Position numbers and translations under genes: made by a program. Shown here piece by piece: positions 39,380 through 52,000 of a stretch of DNA of 64,000 nt. This DNA comes from Lichenostomus cassidix (Eukaryota; Chordata; Aves; Passeriformes; Meliphagidae). Within the stretch, counting starts at the first letter, position 1. Every line of letters begins with the position of its first letter. Below the pieces are notes generated by a model. It saw only the letters and a program-made list of their open reading frames with translations. It was not told the DNA's origin and searched no databases. The stretch is taken from assembly GCA_008360975.2 (NCBI GenBank), contig CM039189.1, forward strand, positions 12,900,056 through 12,964,055. Reading direction: 5' to 3'.

Positions 39380-42300
39380 TCATCTTTGCACACTTCAGAT
39401 TTTAGCTCACCAGTTGAAAAGATCACAACAAAGTTGTTATATAAATGTATGAATTCCAGAGGCATGAATTTCAATGAATGCTTTTTTCAGTTTCTGCTCC
39501 TGCGGTTTGTGCTTCTAGAGAATGTTTTTAACCTAGCTTCACTAAGGCAAAATGGCATGATTTACATATATTTTATATCCATATACATTCTAACTTTAGA
39601 AGATATATTTATTTACCAAATGCTACAGAATTTAAGCAGAAATCAAGACTCAATATCTCAGGGATTATTGTGTCTAGCCAAATAGAACAAAGGGTTTGTG
39701 TACTTTGAACAGTAAAAGTATTTTGAAGGCTCTTAGGATTGTCTTCCTTGAATCTCTAGTGTGTTTATTTCTTTGTTTCAGATAGAAATCAACTGAGGTG
39801 AATTTAATTACATTTTTTATTGTAGAAGACATCTCTAGCTCTGGAATCTTCTTAACTAATAGCTTGAGACTATGATACATGAGACAGACTGCCAAGAAAT
39901 AACCACCTGGATTGTTTCAAACAAAAATTTCTGCAAAGACACCCTAACATGGAGGGGAGAAGGTGGCTATAATTAGAGGACTTACCCAGTGCTACTAGAT
40001 GTTGCTGCACTCTGTATCAAGATCTTGGAAAGCAAACAGGAAAGGTATTTGGGCACATGCAAACACACACCAGCCAAACGGCTGATAAAAATCTCTGCGT
40101 TCATTTTTTTCTCCACCTAAGTGGGTACAGCTTATTGTAAACCCATAAAATAAAAAATTATCTCGTGTCATCCAATTTCAGGTGGCATTTCCCAGCACTG
40201 CTGCAGCTATTCAGAGAATTATCTTGGTACTGAAGGACATCTGGATAACGGACAGCATAAGAGCATCAGAATATGTAGAAAATAGGATGGTACAAATTTA
40301 TGTCAATTCTGGGTTGGAATGACTAAATAAAGTGTCCTAACAAGTATTAGAAAAACTGACATTTCAGATGAGCAACCAGCTTATCTAAACATTATTTAGA
40401 GGGCAGTCACTCTTATTTTTTTTGCAGGAAGAGAGCTGAAATTGTAATGCCTATTTAAAAAAAAAATAAAATTCACTACTGAGAAGAAAATCAAAACAGT
40501 TGGAAAGAGTCTTCTGAAAATTAGGACAACACTATTACATGATACAATACAGGAAAGAGTTTGTACAGATCCTTGTGAAAGGAATGAATTGGAACTTTGC
40601 TGCTGAGTGTGAGTGACAGTTAGATTTGACATTGTGTTCAGTTTGCATCATGGCATCATTTTGATAGCATGGGCAGGGGGAAAGCATTTTATATCTTTCT
40701 CTCTCTCTGTTTTAGGATTTCCCCTGTTTCCCAAAATGTTTAACATTTTATACTATTCTTCATAAACTTCTACATTCTAATTTAGAAAAAAAAAGATAAT
40801 AGTGTATTTGAAAATAATATTATAAATATCATCCACGTATGGGCAATACAACTGTTCTTTTCACATAGGCTGAGAGTTCCAAAGCTTGATAACATGTGAA
40901 TGCACTCACACAGGGACTGCCTCTCCAACTCTGCCTGCACTGGCTGTCCACAGAAACAATACACTCACAGGGAAATTTAGTCCCTTATAGCCTGCCAGTT
41001 CCCAGAATTAGCAGAAGTGTAAATAATGTGAGATTCTGAGAATTCATTGATGGCTGTTGTGTATCTGCCCGAGCCAGAATAAGAGCAATCACAGAGCTGT
41101 GAGAATCAGAAGGTATTACAAGGATAAAGCAGAGTATTAAAAAGGGTAATTTCTGAGGAAATGAGGCCAGAGGATGAGGTACATGCTGCACTGCACAGTG
41201 GGCAAGAGAGACCCCCTCTGAACCCTTCATTCCAGCACTTCTGTGGTATGCACATGAAATTAATGAAAATATTTTTCTGGCTACAGAAAAATAGGCTAAG
41301 TGGAGTAGTTCAAACTTAGTGATTTTGGATGGCAGAAATTTCTGTCAATTCCTTTCTTTTGCAGAGAATCAAATCCAAAGCTTCACCAGATTTGTCTGAA
41401 CAGTGCTGCAGACTGACAGCAGGACTGAAGTTATACCTGGTTGGTCCTCTCCCTGAATAAAGAGACAGGGCACTACATCAGTCATAAGCAAAGCTTTCTC
41501 TGCCAGAGCATAAATCACTGTCTTCTTTCCAGGCTCATCACTTGTACCCCCATATTTAAGCGTTCTTGTTCAAACAGGAGAAAGGTTAATTTTGAAAGAA
41601 AAGATCTAAGGAGTAAAATCCTATCTCCTTGAACATTACTGTGAGCTAACATAACAGTCTGAAAAATAAGTTAATTTGTTGGACCATTAAAGATAATTTG
41701 AATGATTTAAGATACAATTGGCCAATTAACAAAGAGGTCAGGTAAGGCAACAAATTATTTAGGAGAGAAAAATTCCTAGGTGGTTATACAACAAAAATAT
41801 TTACCACGACTGTTTTTTGAGATAGCACTATAGCTCTCACCCATCATGCCTACTTGATAAAAGCAGCAACGGAAGAGCTATTTTAATTACAAAGAATCAG
41901 TGTAGCACATACCACGATTTGGCAGTTGGATGGAATTAATGCTGAGTAACGCAGAAAGTTTCCAGAGATAACATCTTCATTAGTGAGACTATGATTTCTA
42001 CACTGACTTGCTTGTAGGTCCACCAGGCTGAGAAACAAATACTATAGATTAACCCTTCAAACATCATGAACAATGCTGCTGCATGTTTCCTGAAGAGAAA
42101 GAAGAATTATAAAACAATCTGGTGACTGGTGCAGACAATCATGTTTCTCTTTCTCCCACACATGTCTGAGGCACTCATCCATTTGACATCAGCCCCTTAC
42201 CCACTGGTCACCTTCCCTTTTTATGTGTCAGTAAAAGCCTAGTACAGATAAATTAAGGTAGTTCACAGCATATCCCTGGGTTTCATCATCTCCTCAGTTA

Positions 42301-45300
42301 CCAGCCACAGGACAGATTACAATTTCACAGATGCTAGGAGAGGAGATATTATAGCAAAGTAGTAGTGCCACTACAGATAAGGTTAAGATGGCATTTCCAT
42401 TATAGACATCTATTTGCAGTGGCTTATAACTTCAGGCTAAAAATTTCTCTCAGGCTGAAACTGGGCATATTTGGGCTCAGCTTGGTAGTAGTTTTCCCTG
42501 TTGCTTCATACCATTTTGATTAGGTGTTTCTGATATGAGAATGCAAACAAATATATGTCTCAGGTAGTTTCAAACAGCAATGAAATGTGTTTCTTTCATG
42601 AAAATGCCTGGAGGACAGCATGTTCCCATCAAGCAACGACCATTTTATTGTCCATTATTTGCCCCCAAATATAATTTTTAAAGTGACAAAATTTACATTA
42701 TTTTTTCCCAAAAGCATTCAGGGCAGCCAAGGTATGTGGTCCCAGGCAGTTGGCTCTGAAGGTCGTGCTGTGTCCCTCTGAGCCACAGGAGCTCACAGTG
42801 CTCACCAGTGCCATGCAGTCTAGGCCAGTCTTTGCTTAGGGCTTGGATAAAAGCCTCCCTTGGCAGAACAGCATTTTCGGGAGTTCAGCCTATTAACCAA
42901 AACTTCCATAGTTCGGAAGGAGAAACAAACAAGCGCCATTGTACAGCACACAAATCTCATTATTTTAATGAGGCATTCATTCTAATTGTCTAATTTATTT
43001 TGAATTATACCTCATTATTAAAATCCTACACTTTTGTTCTGATCTTTAATGAAGGATGTAATGAAATCCCTAAATACAGTAATGTCTTTTTTTTTTTCCT
43101 GTGGCCTTTTCCACCTATAAAGTTTAGAACTTTTGCCAAAGATTATAATTTTTCATCAATCATCCAAAGCAATAAAGTACAAAGCCTTGCTTGTATGTCT
43201 GTCTATCTGCCTGGTTCCTTTCATAGTAGTATCTACTTCAACAGGTATTTAAAACCATAAATTACTGTAATAAACCTGTTGAATGAGACAAATTTTGTGT
43301 TACTTTTCCTTTGTATTTCTCATGTACCAAGATATATGCTGAATTATTCTATCACAAGCAAGGCACAACCCTTCTGTGGTTTTAATGAGCTAAGAGGATG
43401 CTATAACTATCAAAGCATATTTTTAAAGAATCAGACTCACAGTGGGCACAGTACAAAAAGACAAAGAAATAGGAGCAGGAAGAGGAGAGAAAAAAAAGAA
43501 AATGTACCAACATTTGGAGAGGGAATATAAAAATGACTGGACTTCAGTTATTCTTGTTATTTTTCAAAGCTCATTTCTAATTTCCCTTGTCAATTTAATT
43601 TTTTCTCTGGCATGTCCTGTGCACACTGTAACTGGAACATGTGGGATGTGTGCAATCTGGAGGGCGCTGGGCTGCAGTGAGCCTGCTGTGCACATTCCTG
43701 GGCACAGACACATGGTGGCTTTATGTGAAGCAAAACTCCTCGAAGGCTGGGGGGTATAAATACCACCTTGGTATTTATTTTAGACGGGAGACATTCAGGT
43801 GGGGCAGATATAGACAACAGTGTGATGCACGTGGAAGGAAGTAAAATACCTCTTACTCTGCTGACTCCATGTGGGAAACTGGAAAGATACTAAAGACAAA
43901 AACAAATGAAAATGGATATGCTGTTGTTTTTTGAAAAAGAGGCCAGAAAGAAGATGGGATACAAATTACAACAATAATGGCAGAACAAGAAATATAGGAA
44001 ATGTTTAGATGGAACACAGCCACCGAGAAGCCACCGACTTTTGCAGGAAAGCAATGATTTGAGTGTCTGCATCCCTGCTATGGTGAGAGTCCATCAGGAA
44101 TGCCAGCAGCACCCAGGGAGCCCCACGGTGGCTCTGCTCTCTCCCGTGCTCCAGCAGGCACCAGGGGCTCAGCAGGAGCTGATTTACTCAGCTCCTCAGC
44201 AAAGCAAATCGTGCTGAGCTCGGTGCTGCCTCCGTTAGATTGTTAGCAGTGTTTGAATTTACATCTGGCTCAGGTTTCTGTGCATTACACTGCAGGCACT
44301 TTTGCTGGTTAATGCACAGAAAGACTGTAGAAAGACAGTTTCTAGATAAATTGCACACCTATGGAATTCCTCCTAAAAATATTATTGTGTTAATAAAATA
44401 GTGCAGTAAGGCTCCTCCCAAAATACTGGATACACAGACAGTAGGAATATCCACGATTACATTACAGAGAATGAAATAATTGCAAAGGCTATAAGGGAGA
44501 GATATTATTATGCTTCAGGGCATAAACCTCAATTTAAAGTTCCCTATAAACTGCTGGTACAGGTAAGGTTTGGATGACAATCCTGTATGGTATATTTTAT
44601 ATTCCTAATTGGATATCCTGATTAAAGGTACCTTTCCTGTGCTTGTTGTAGAAGAATATTTTTAGTATATATTAGCCATCATCACAAACACTGTTTAAAA
44701 GCCTGAGTCCAATCTCATGAAGAATTAAATCAGCATGTAGACAAAAGCAAAATAGAAAAAAAAACCAAAAAACCAATCATACAATGCAAACCAAAATCCC
44801 CAGATTTAGGAATGTTTAGCACTTAGTTTCAAATTCCAACTCACAAATGCAGGCATCTATCTCAAATGTTAATGTACTAGTGAATAGAATTATCTATAAC
44901 AGTTATGTCAGATGGCTGTATGGTTACAAAAATATTCCTTGAAGAGATGGATGTTATTTCCTTTTTGTAAGAAGGATTGGTCATGGTTCAGCACGACCGC
45001 AAAAATAATTTCAGTTTAGGCATGGGCTGGTGATAATTGCTAGTGATTGAATGCCAATGAGTAAGAGAGAGAAAAAAAAACATATAATGACAGATGATGG
45101 TACAGGAAAGTGCTGGTTACACTGACATCGTATCACTTCATCAGATGTTATAAATTAAGGCAAATTAAATTAGGTTAAATATATGGTTATTTAACAACGC
45201 TCAACCAAATATTTCTTTGCTGGATAGCAAATAAGGCTTGTATTTAACCAAAGATTAGTGCATTCCAATTCTAATACCAATGCAGTTTGTTTTTATAGGA

Positions 45301-46089
45301 CGATCTAAACAGCACTTTATGTTGACATTTCTATTGCGTATTTAATGAAAGCATATCAAATATGCATGGCAAATAAATACTGTGTTCCATGTAAACCTTC
45401 TCTGCATACTCCCTATCTTTTATTCTTAGAAATATATTTGTTCTAATAAAAATGTGTATCACTACAATGTAACTAATTCTTATTTTCCTTTTTTTCCAGA
45501 CAAGAAACGGAAATCTAGATTGTTATAAGTACAGCTGTACCACTGTTTTAAAACACAGCACTGAGCTGTTCCTCTGCCTCCCTCTAAAGAGTCAGTCTGC
45601 TGAGGAAGTTCCCTTGTGACAGAACAGATTAAGACTATCTGAAAGTCCTTAATCTGCTGTCCATAGAGAGCAGCATCACACACAATGCAACCAACAGCAA
45701 TCAGAGCTGGCAGCAGATCCTGACTCCACTGCTCAGCCTGCACAGCTGAACTGCTCTGTGTGCTCAGCTAGAGCAGAGGAACCTCGTTTGACAGTGTCTG
45801 GTTAGTTCTAGCTATGGGGGGTGGATTTCCACCACAGTGTTCAATTGGTCTGTTTAAACATAGACTGTGAATTACACTATCAAATGAATAAATTAAGATA
45901 TATGTCTACTGCACATGTCTTCTGGATACTTGCAAATAAATCTAATGATATGAAAATTATTTCAATTTTCATTATAAATGATGTAATTTAATCTATCAGT
46001 TTCCTATTTGAGTGGCCTACTCAATGACCACAGAGCAGGCAACTCCTTTTTAGGTGCAAATATATGAAGATAAAGGCACTAATTAATAC

Positions 46090-46102
46090 TTTTTTTTTTT
46101 TT
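46090..46102 (+). repeat. T13 homopolymer run
   Basis: Thirteen consecutive T residues in AT-rich sequence. Confidence 0.75.
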
Positions 46103-48695
46103 AATTCACAAAGGTTTTTCAAGTAATATTGCAAAGTTTTTTTCAGAAAACAAAAACATTGCATTTGTTTAGTATCTTCAAGTGTAGAAACAAACCCCAG
46201 ATTCCTTAGCTCAAGGGATTCTGAAACAAATACTTATTTCTGCACACCTTCAGGTTCTGTTATTTTATAAAGGAGTTTTAGTGCTAGTCCACCTAGTAAT
46301 TCACTTTGGGATGTCTTTATAATACCACTGACAGTAATACGACTCATTTTGGGTGATTAACTTAACCCCCAGTATTGCAAGTGCCTTGCTACATTAGCAT
46401 ATCTTTCAAGGAATAGTTGCAATGTGAGAAAATTGCCTGTAGGATTATTTGCAACTAGGAACCTGTGAAATGTAAAATAAAATTGAAGACTATAAAGTAA
46501 AACATCAAAGATATCTAAAATATTAATAGTGAGTACTCCAAACAGTAATTTAGAAGAATTGCACAAGGGAACAAAAATTACTAATTTAAAAACAGATAGC
46601 CTTGGCAAAACAAAGTCAGACATTTAGAAGAAACAATAGATAATACAAGTTCCCTGTATACACAATATGGAAAGAATGCAAGCAGCTCTAGCAACTCTAG
46701 CAGCCGAAGAAGGCTGGGACAGAAATGCCTCACCAAGCAAGCAACTAGATCTATACAAATGAAACAGCAAAGTCGCATTATATTGAATTTAGGCTACTGA
46801 AGAGAAAGAAAAACAAGTAGTCTTTAATCTACCTAGTTTTCTGTTACATTTTAATTCTAATTGAATGCAGACAGAATTTCTGGGCAGAAGGATTTTCTTT
46901 TTAATTGCAGAATTTGGAGCTGACAGGCATTGTCACGCTGCTCCAAATCATGTTTTCACCCGCTCTCTGCGGGGCAAACCACACTGGAGGTTTCAGATGG
47001 GTTTCTGTGGGAGATTACAAGCTTCAAAGCTAACATTTTGAAACCTGTTTCCCTTTTGATACACACTTTTTCTTTCAATAAATTTCAGAACAAAGAAATA
47101 AACTCAGATGAATCATAAAGGCACAAAAAGTAGGAGGAAAAAGTCTCTAGTCTTGAATTAGGCCCTGTTTCTGCATGACAAATAGCACAGCTTCAGGTTG
47201 GATTAATGCTTAATCTTCCTACTTCCCCATGATTAGGCATTAGTGCATGTTCTAAGGAAAACAACACAATTTTGGTTGAAAGGGAGCTGACTTAATGAAT
47301 AAAGAGGTCTTTTTTAATCTCTAATAACTGTGATCCTGCTATTCCCATAGACACTTACAGTCTATAGTACAAGATGGTAAAAACTGAACTTGTTTGGGAA
47401 GTTCCAGTACTTAAAAATGTAGAGAATTCTACCAGCTGCTTTTAAAGCAAGAGGAGTTTTCTGTATTAAATACTCCAGACCAAATTCTGTAATTCTTGAT
47501 AATGTGTGGATTCTTTCAACCTGTGATTAACATATCACAAGACCCTACTAATAATCACGCTCACTTATATCATGATACAGCGTGAATAAAAGGATTAAAA
47601 AACCTGTTGATACAGCACTTCTAGCTTATATTTAAAAGTCTGGGAAGGAAGCTCTTTCAAACTGACCTATCCATCCAGGCAGCAGACGAAAAAGCAACGC
47701 CAGCAGCTATTTTCAGATGACTTACTCTAAACACCAACTGGAACAAAATACCTTTAAAAGAAAGGTGCATTTTGTTCTCCTTTGTGATATAACATGTAAA
47801 GCGATAAGGTAAAGGCACCTTAGAGGGAATGATTCACTTTCGTATAGCAATGTGTGGAGCCTCTCCTCATTGTGCCATGCTTACAAGGCAGCAAAAATCA
47901 CCTTTGAAATGACTTAACTGAATCACAGGGATTATTCTATGGATAACCTACTGCAAGGCTGCTGTAACTTAGTCTATTTCCTTCCTTCTTCCACAAAGGG
48001 AATCATCCTAAAGAACACTGAATTTCATTATATGGATAAACTAGTGATCCCGTCTATCCTGTATGGTTTCTTCGGACAACCAACTACCAGGGATCAGGCA
48101 GAGCAGCAGGAAGACTCTAAATCAGTGTGGGCTAGAGGGATTAGACCCACCTTTCACCACTGTTGCAATGAAGGCCTTTTGACTCCATTTGCAGAAATCA
48201 TCAGGAAATTGCAGTGCTTCTGTACTGGGCTTTAAGAACAAAGTTATATTTCACTGTAAAAAAATAAAAAAACTTGGCAGAGCCAAACTTAATTGGTCTT
48301 GCTTAATGGTTTCCCAAAATTCTCTTCTATCTGCCTGCTTCTGTGTATTATGAGCTATCTGGCCAAATGTGTTTCACCCAGTGAGAGCAAATGAGTGACC
48401 TTTACAGTGAAATCTTTAATAACTATAAAGTTCAAACAGATATTCGAGCAAAAGAACAGAAAAATAAAAATATCCAGAGGTAATACAGCGGTTAAATGAG
48501 GGCTAAATGACCACTGGCTGATTACTATAATTTCACTGCTGATTTCTGAAATCAATTACGTGATGTATCCTACAGATGCTGGATTCTTTCCTCATTGAAT
48601 GTGTACACCAGGATTTCCATAACAGAAGTCAGTGCTGATTTTTATGAGCAGTGTCTCATCTGCTATGAAAAGGAAAGGAGCTGTTAAGCCAACAA

Positions 48696-48723
48696 TTTTT
48701 TTTTCTTTTTTTTTTTTTTCTTC
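48696..48723 (+). repeat. Polypyrimidine (T-rich) tract
   Basis: T9-C-T14-C-TTC. It resembles a splice-acceptor polypyrimidine tract, but it runs into TTCTATCTTTACACTTAG and no coherent downstream exon is visible. Confidence 0.75.
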
Positions 48724-49082
48724 TATCTTTACACTTAGTAACAGAATTTTGGAGAGAGAATTATGCTTCTTTCAGCTGTGAAACACTGTGTCTTGGCAGA
48801 CTCCATTCTGTGGATCCACGATCCTGGGGCTGGTTGCCACAGATGCCATGAGCAGGCACGTGGAGGGCTTTCAGCAGCTGAATATTTTGGAAATGTGTCA
48901 GTATCCCAATTCTTTCCCATTTTCTTTGGGAGTGCTGCTTTTTGTGAGGCTACCTGGGCTAGAATGCTCTCACCTGAGCTGGTGGCTTGACTGGCACTCA
49001 TATACCCACTAAACAGGGAGGCGAAGAGAAGTCACAACTTTGAAGACATATTCAATACTTACATCAGTACATTGATTTTCTA

Positions 49083-49099
49083 CCAGCTGCGGCAGCTGG
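49083..49099. promoter_or_regulatory. Palindromic double E-box
   Basis: CCAGCTGCGGCAGCTGG is a 17-bp inverted repeat around a single G. It contains two CAGCTG E-boxes (49084-49089 and 49093-49098), the core recognised by myogenic and other bHLH dimers. Its regulatory role is unproven. Confidence 0.35.
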
Positions 49100-52000
49100 C
49101 AAAAAAAGGCTTAAAACTTGGAAGGGTTTTGTTTTCTTTTGTTTTCTGAGTATTTCCATTCTATTCACGACCATAAAACTCTGTGACTATAAGAAATATT
49201 TATTGCTGAAGTACATGACACTTCTATAAGAATTTGTAGTCACTTGACTTTTGTGCATGTGTTGATAACAGTGCTATTTATTACAGAAGCCTAAAGTGTC
49301 TCTTTGAAAAGAAATTACCAAACATAATATTTCGCTTTGTACAAAAATATCCTGTTAAAAGATTATTTTCATGAATAGCAAGACTTCGCTTCAATTTATA
49401 CATGTCTATTTGCAATTTCTAAAGACACTTTTAGATAGATCTCATTTCTATGAGGATTTGATAAGACAACTCTGTGGAAGTAATAAACAATTCTATTTAT
49501 AAAGGACTTGCTAACTAGCACTCAAAAAAGGCTTTTATGTGTGAGGTCTTTTTCTTTGAATTGATCTTCTCTGGGATAAACCATTATCATAGGATCCCAT
49601 TCAGTCCTTAAGTATACAGAAACTTGATTTTGTCTGAATCCAGATAAAAAAAGAAAAATTCAATGCTTCTTGGCACAGTAGGTGATGTCAGTGTACATTT
49701 CTATTAAAATAAACCCAAAAACCAAGATTCTGTTTTCACCATTTCTGGGTTCTTGGGGAGATCTCATAATGTCATGCCTACAATGTCAGAGTGATTTCTT
49801 GTCTGGTAGCATTCACACCTAACTAGTTTATCACGGAAGGAGGACATGACCTACTTTTCTCAGATTTCCCATTGTCCTTAATAAAGATTGTAGAATTTAT
49901 ATACTGAGACATAGTGAAAAGTTCAGATATTCAGAATTACAGGAAGCTTAAGCTCCCACAAATAATAGCTTACTGTGATTGAATGGATAAACTGATGACT
50001 TTCACATACAAATATTTAAATCCTCAATGAGAAGAGATTCCAGGAGTGACAGGCAAGTTTCCAATGCCAAGTTCATTATGTTCAGGAGAAATGGGCAGGA
50101 CGTTTTATTCTGAAATGCAATGTCCCTGTAGAAGAGCGCCTATATGAAACTACAACTGGCCAGTTTTATTCCACTGCCCATTCCCACTCAACTCAGCCAT
50201 CAAAACTATCATTTGTACATTTAAGAAGCTGATTTATCTAACCTGATTTGTATAAAATTAAGGAATAGGAAACATCAGTCTTACTTTCCCACTGCATGCA
50301 GAACTTCATATTGTGGAGACTTGTGTAACTGGTTTAGACCAACAACAAATCCATTCCTCCGCTTGAAGACCTGGAACAGGATAATGTGAGGCAGTGGGAA
50401 AGAAGAACCACCCTGGGTTGCAGAGTCCTTTCCCACAGTAGGCAGCTGTCAGTAACTTTGAAAGTTTCAAGCATGAAGTCTCCAGCATCAAAGGTTACTG
50501 ATGAAATTTTCCTGCACCATACATCTGCTGCCATCTGATCTGGCTGTCTGGGACACAGTCAGGAAATAGTGCAGAAACACATGGCCCAAATATTTTCAGA
50601 GCAGTTATCTCTAAAATATTACAAAGGGATTGTAGTTCAGTGATAAAAAGAATAAATAATTTTAAAAAGCTTTATTTTAAAAGCTCTTTTTTTACCACCA
50701 CAATGTGTTGAAGAAAATAAAAAATGTAAAACACTTTACCATTATTTTAATAGATACATCATGTTCCCCAGCATCAGAATTACAGAGGTATAATTTGTTG
50801 TATTTATACCTTCTATGCTCATTTGCAGTGAAAATCTTACACATTTTCTTTAAAGAGATTTCACTTGGAATAGTTACCTACATTGTTATTTTGCTTTTAT
50901 TTATTACTATTACATACTTTATTCTATTCCTTCTATGAAAATGAGTGGCAAAAGACTAACTCATTATACAGCATCTCATAAAACTCTCACATTTCTTGGG
51001 AAATGGTTTATGCTAAGATTGCTACTGACAAGCACTTTTTTAATTGCTAGTAATGTATACACAAAGAATACAGTAGATCTCAGCACTGATATCGCTGCTG
51101 AGGCTACAGCAATCTTCTCTGTATCAGAAGTCAGTGCCACAATTTTGTTCTCTAGAGGATATGGCTTGATTAGGGCAGTCCCATTGTTTCATCTGCAGTC
51201 TCAGCAGATTAATACTTTCATCAGGGCATCAATTTGCCCCACTTTTCTTTTCGCTGTTCTGTGTGAGTGACACAGCCAAAGGAATGCACCTCTTTAAACT
51301 GTCACTCAGTTTAACTCCTCCTCTGCAATTATACTCGCATGCATAATACATCATAACAAATTGGATTTTGCAAAGAAACAACAACAGAAATTACATTTGC
51401 TTGTGGCATAAGATAGAAACTGTTCTAATAGAAAAGGGGGGGTGTGAGAAAGAGATAAAGAAATCTAATGACTTAAAACCACTTACAGAAAACTGTTGCC
51501 TTCTGTTTTCCCAAGGTTTCTTCTTCTTCTTCTTTAGCATAAAGACCAATTGCAAAAGGGGAATGAAAGTAAAAAGGAAATATTAAAACAAATTAAAGAG
51601 CTTTTCAGTTATTAAAGGTTATACAAAATTGTACGGTGTGTTTGTGATTTTAGCAGAAAAGTTTTCTTCTGGCTTTAGAGGTTAAAAACAACTGCCTTAC
51701 TTCAAGGAACACTTTTTGTTTGAACAAAAATTATTACAGAGACAACATGAGGTGAAAAATCAAATCGAAGAAATATCTTTACTAGATCTCCTGGCTGGAG
51801 TAAGGAACTCCCATTTTCCTTTGATGAGTAAAAGCCCCTCCCTTATATGCCAAGCTCTGTGATGGTTTTCCAAGTCTCTCTAAGTCTAGCAGACTCAGTG
51901 GCTGATTATTCCTCCTCCATGCATCTATTTGGAGTTACTGAAGAGAAGAGGCAACCCAGAATATCCTTCAAGTAGCTGACTGGAGCCAAAAACATACCCC

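Larger units (their letters stand above)
39380..49082. other. No gene seen: unique sequence with a GC-richer islet
   Basis: Short unrecognised frames only. 43.6-43.7 kb and 44.08-44.23 kb are GC-richer than their surroundings. The latter lies in a stop-free frame from 43978 to the TGA at 44215-44217 (79 codons; first ATG at 44080), with no domain I recognise. The stretch also holds the T13 run at 46090 and a T-rich tract at 48696. Low-repeat sequence fills 45.1-45.45 kb. Confidence 0.55.

Noticed and set aside
43654..43672. CTCF-like sequence (GGAGGGCGCTGG)
   Set aside because: The AGGGCGC core is present but the upstream CCA/CC positions of the CTCF consensus are missing.
45485..45520. Strong-looking splice acceptor (TTTTCCTTTTTTTCCAG)
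   Set aside because: The following sequence has early stops and no paired donor that would make a coherent exon.
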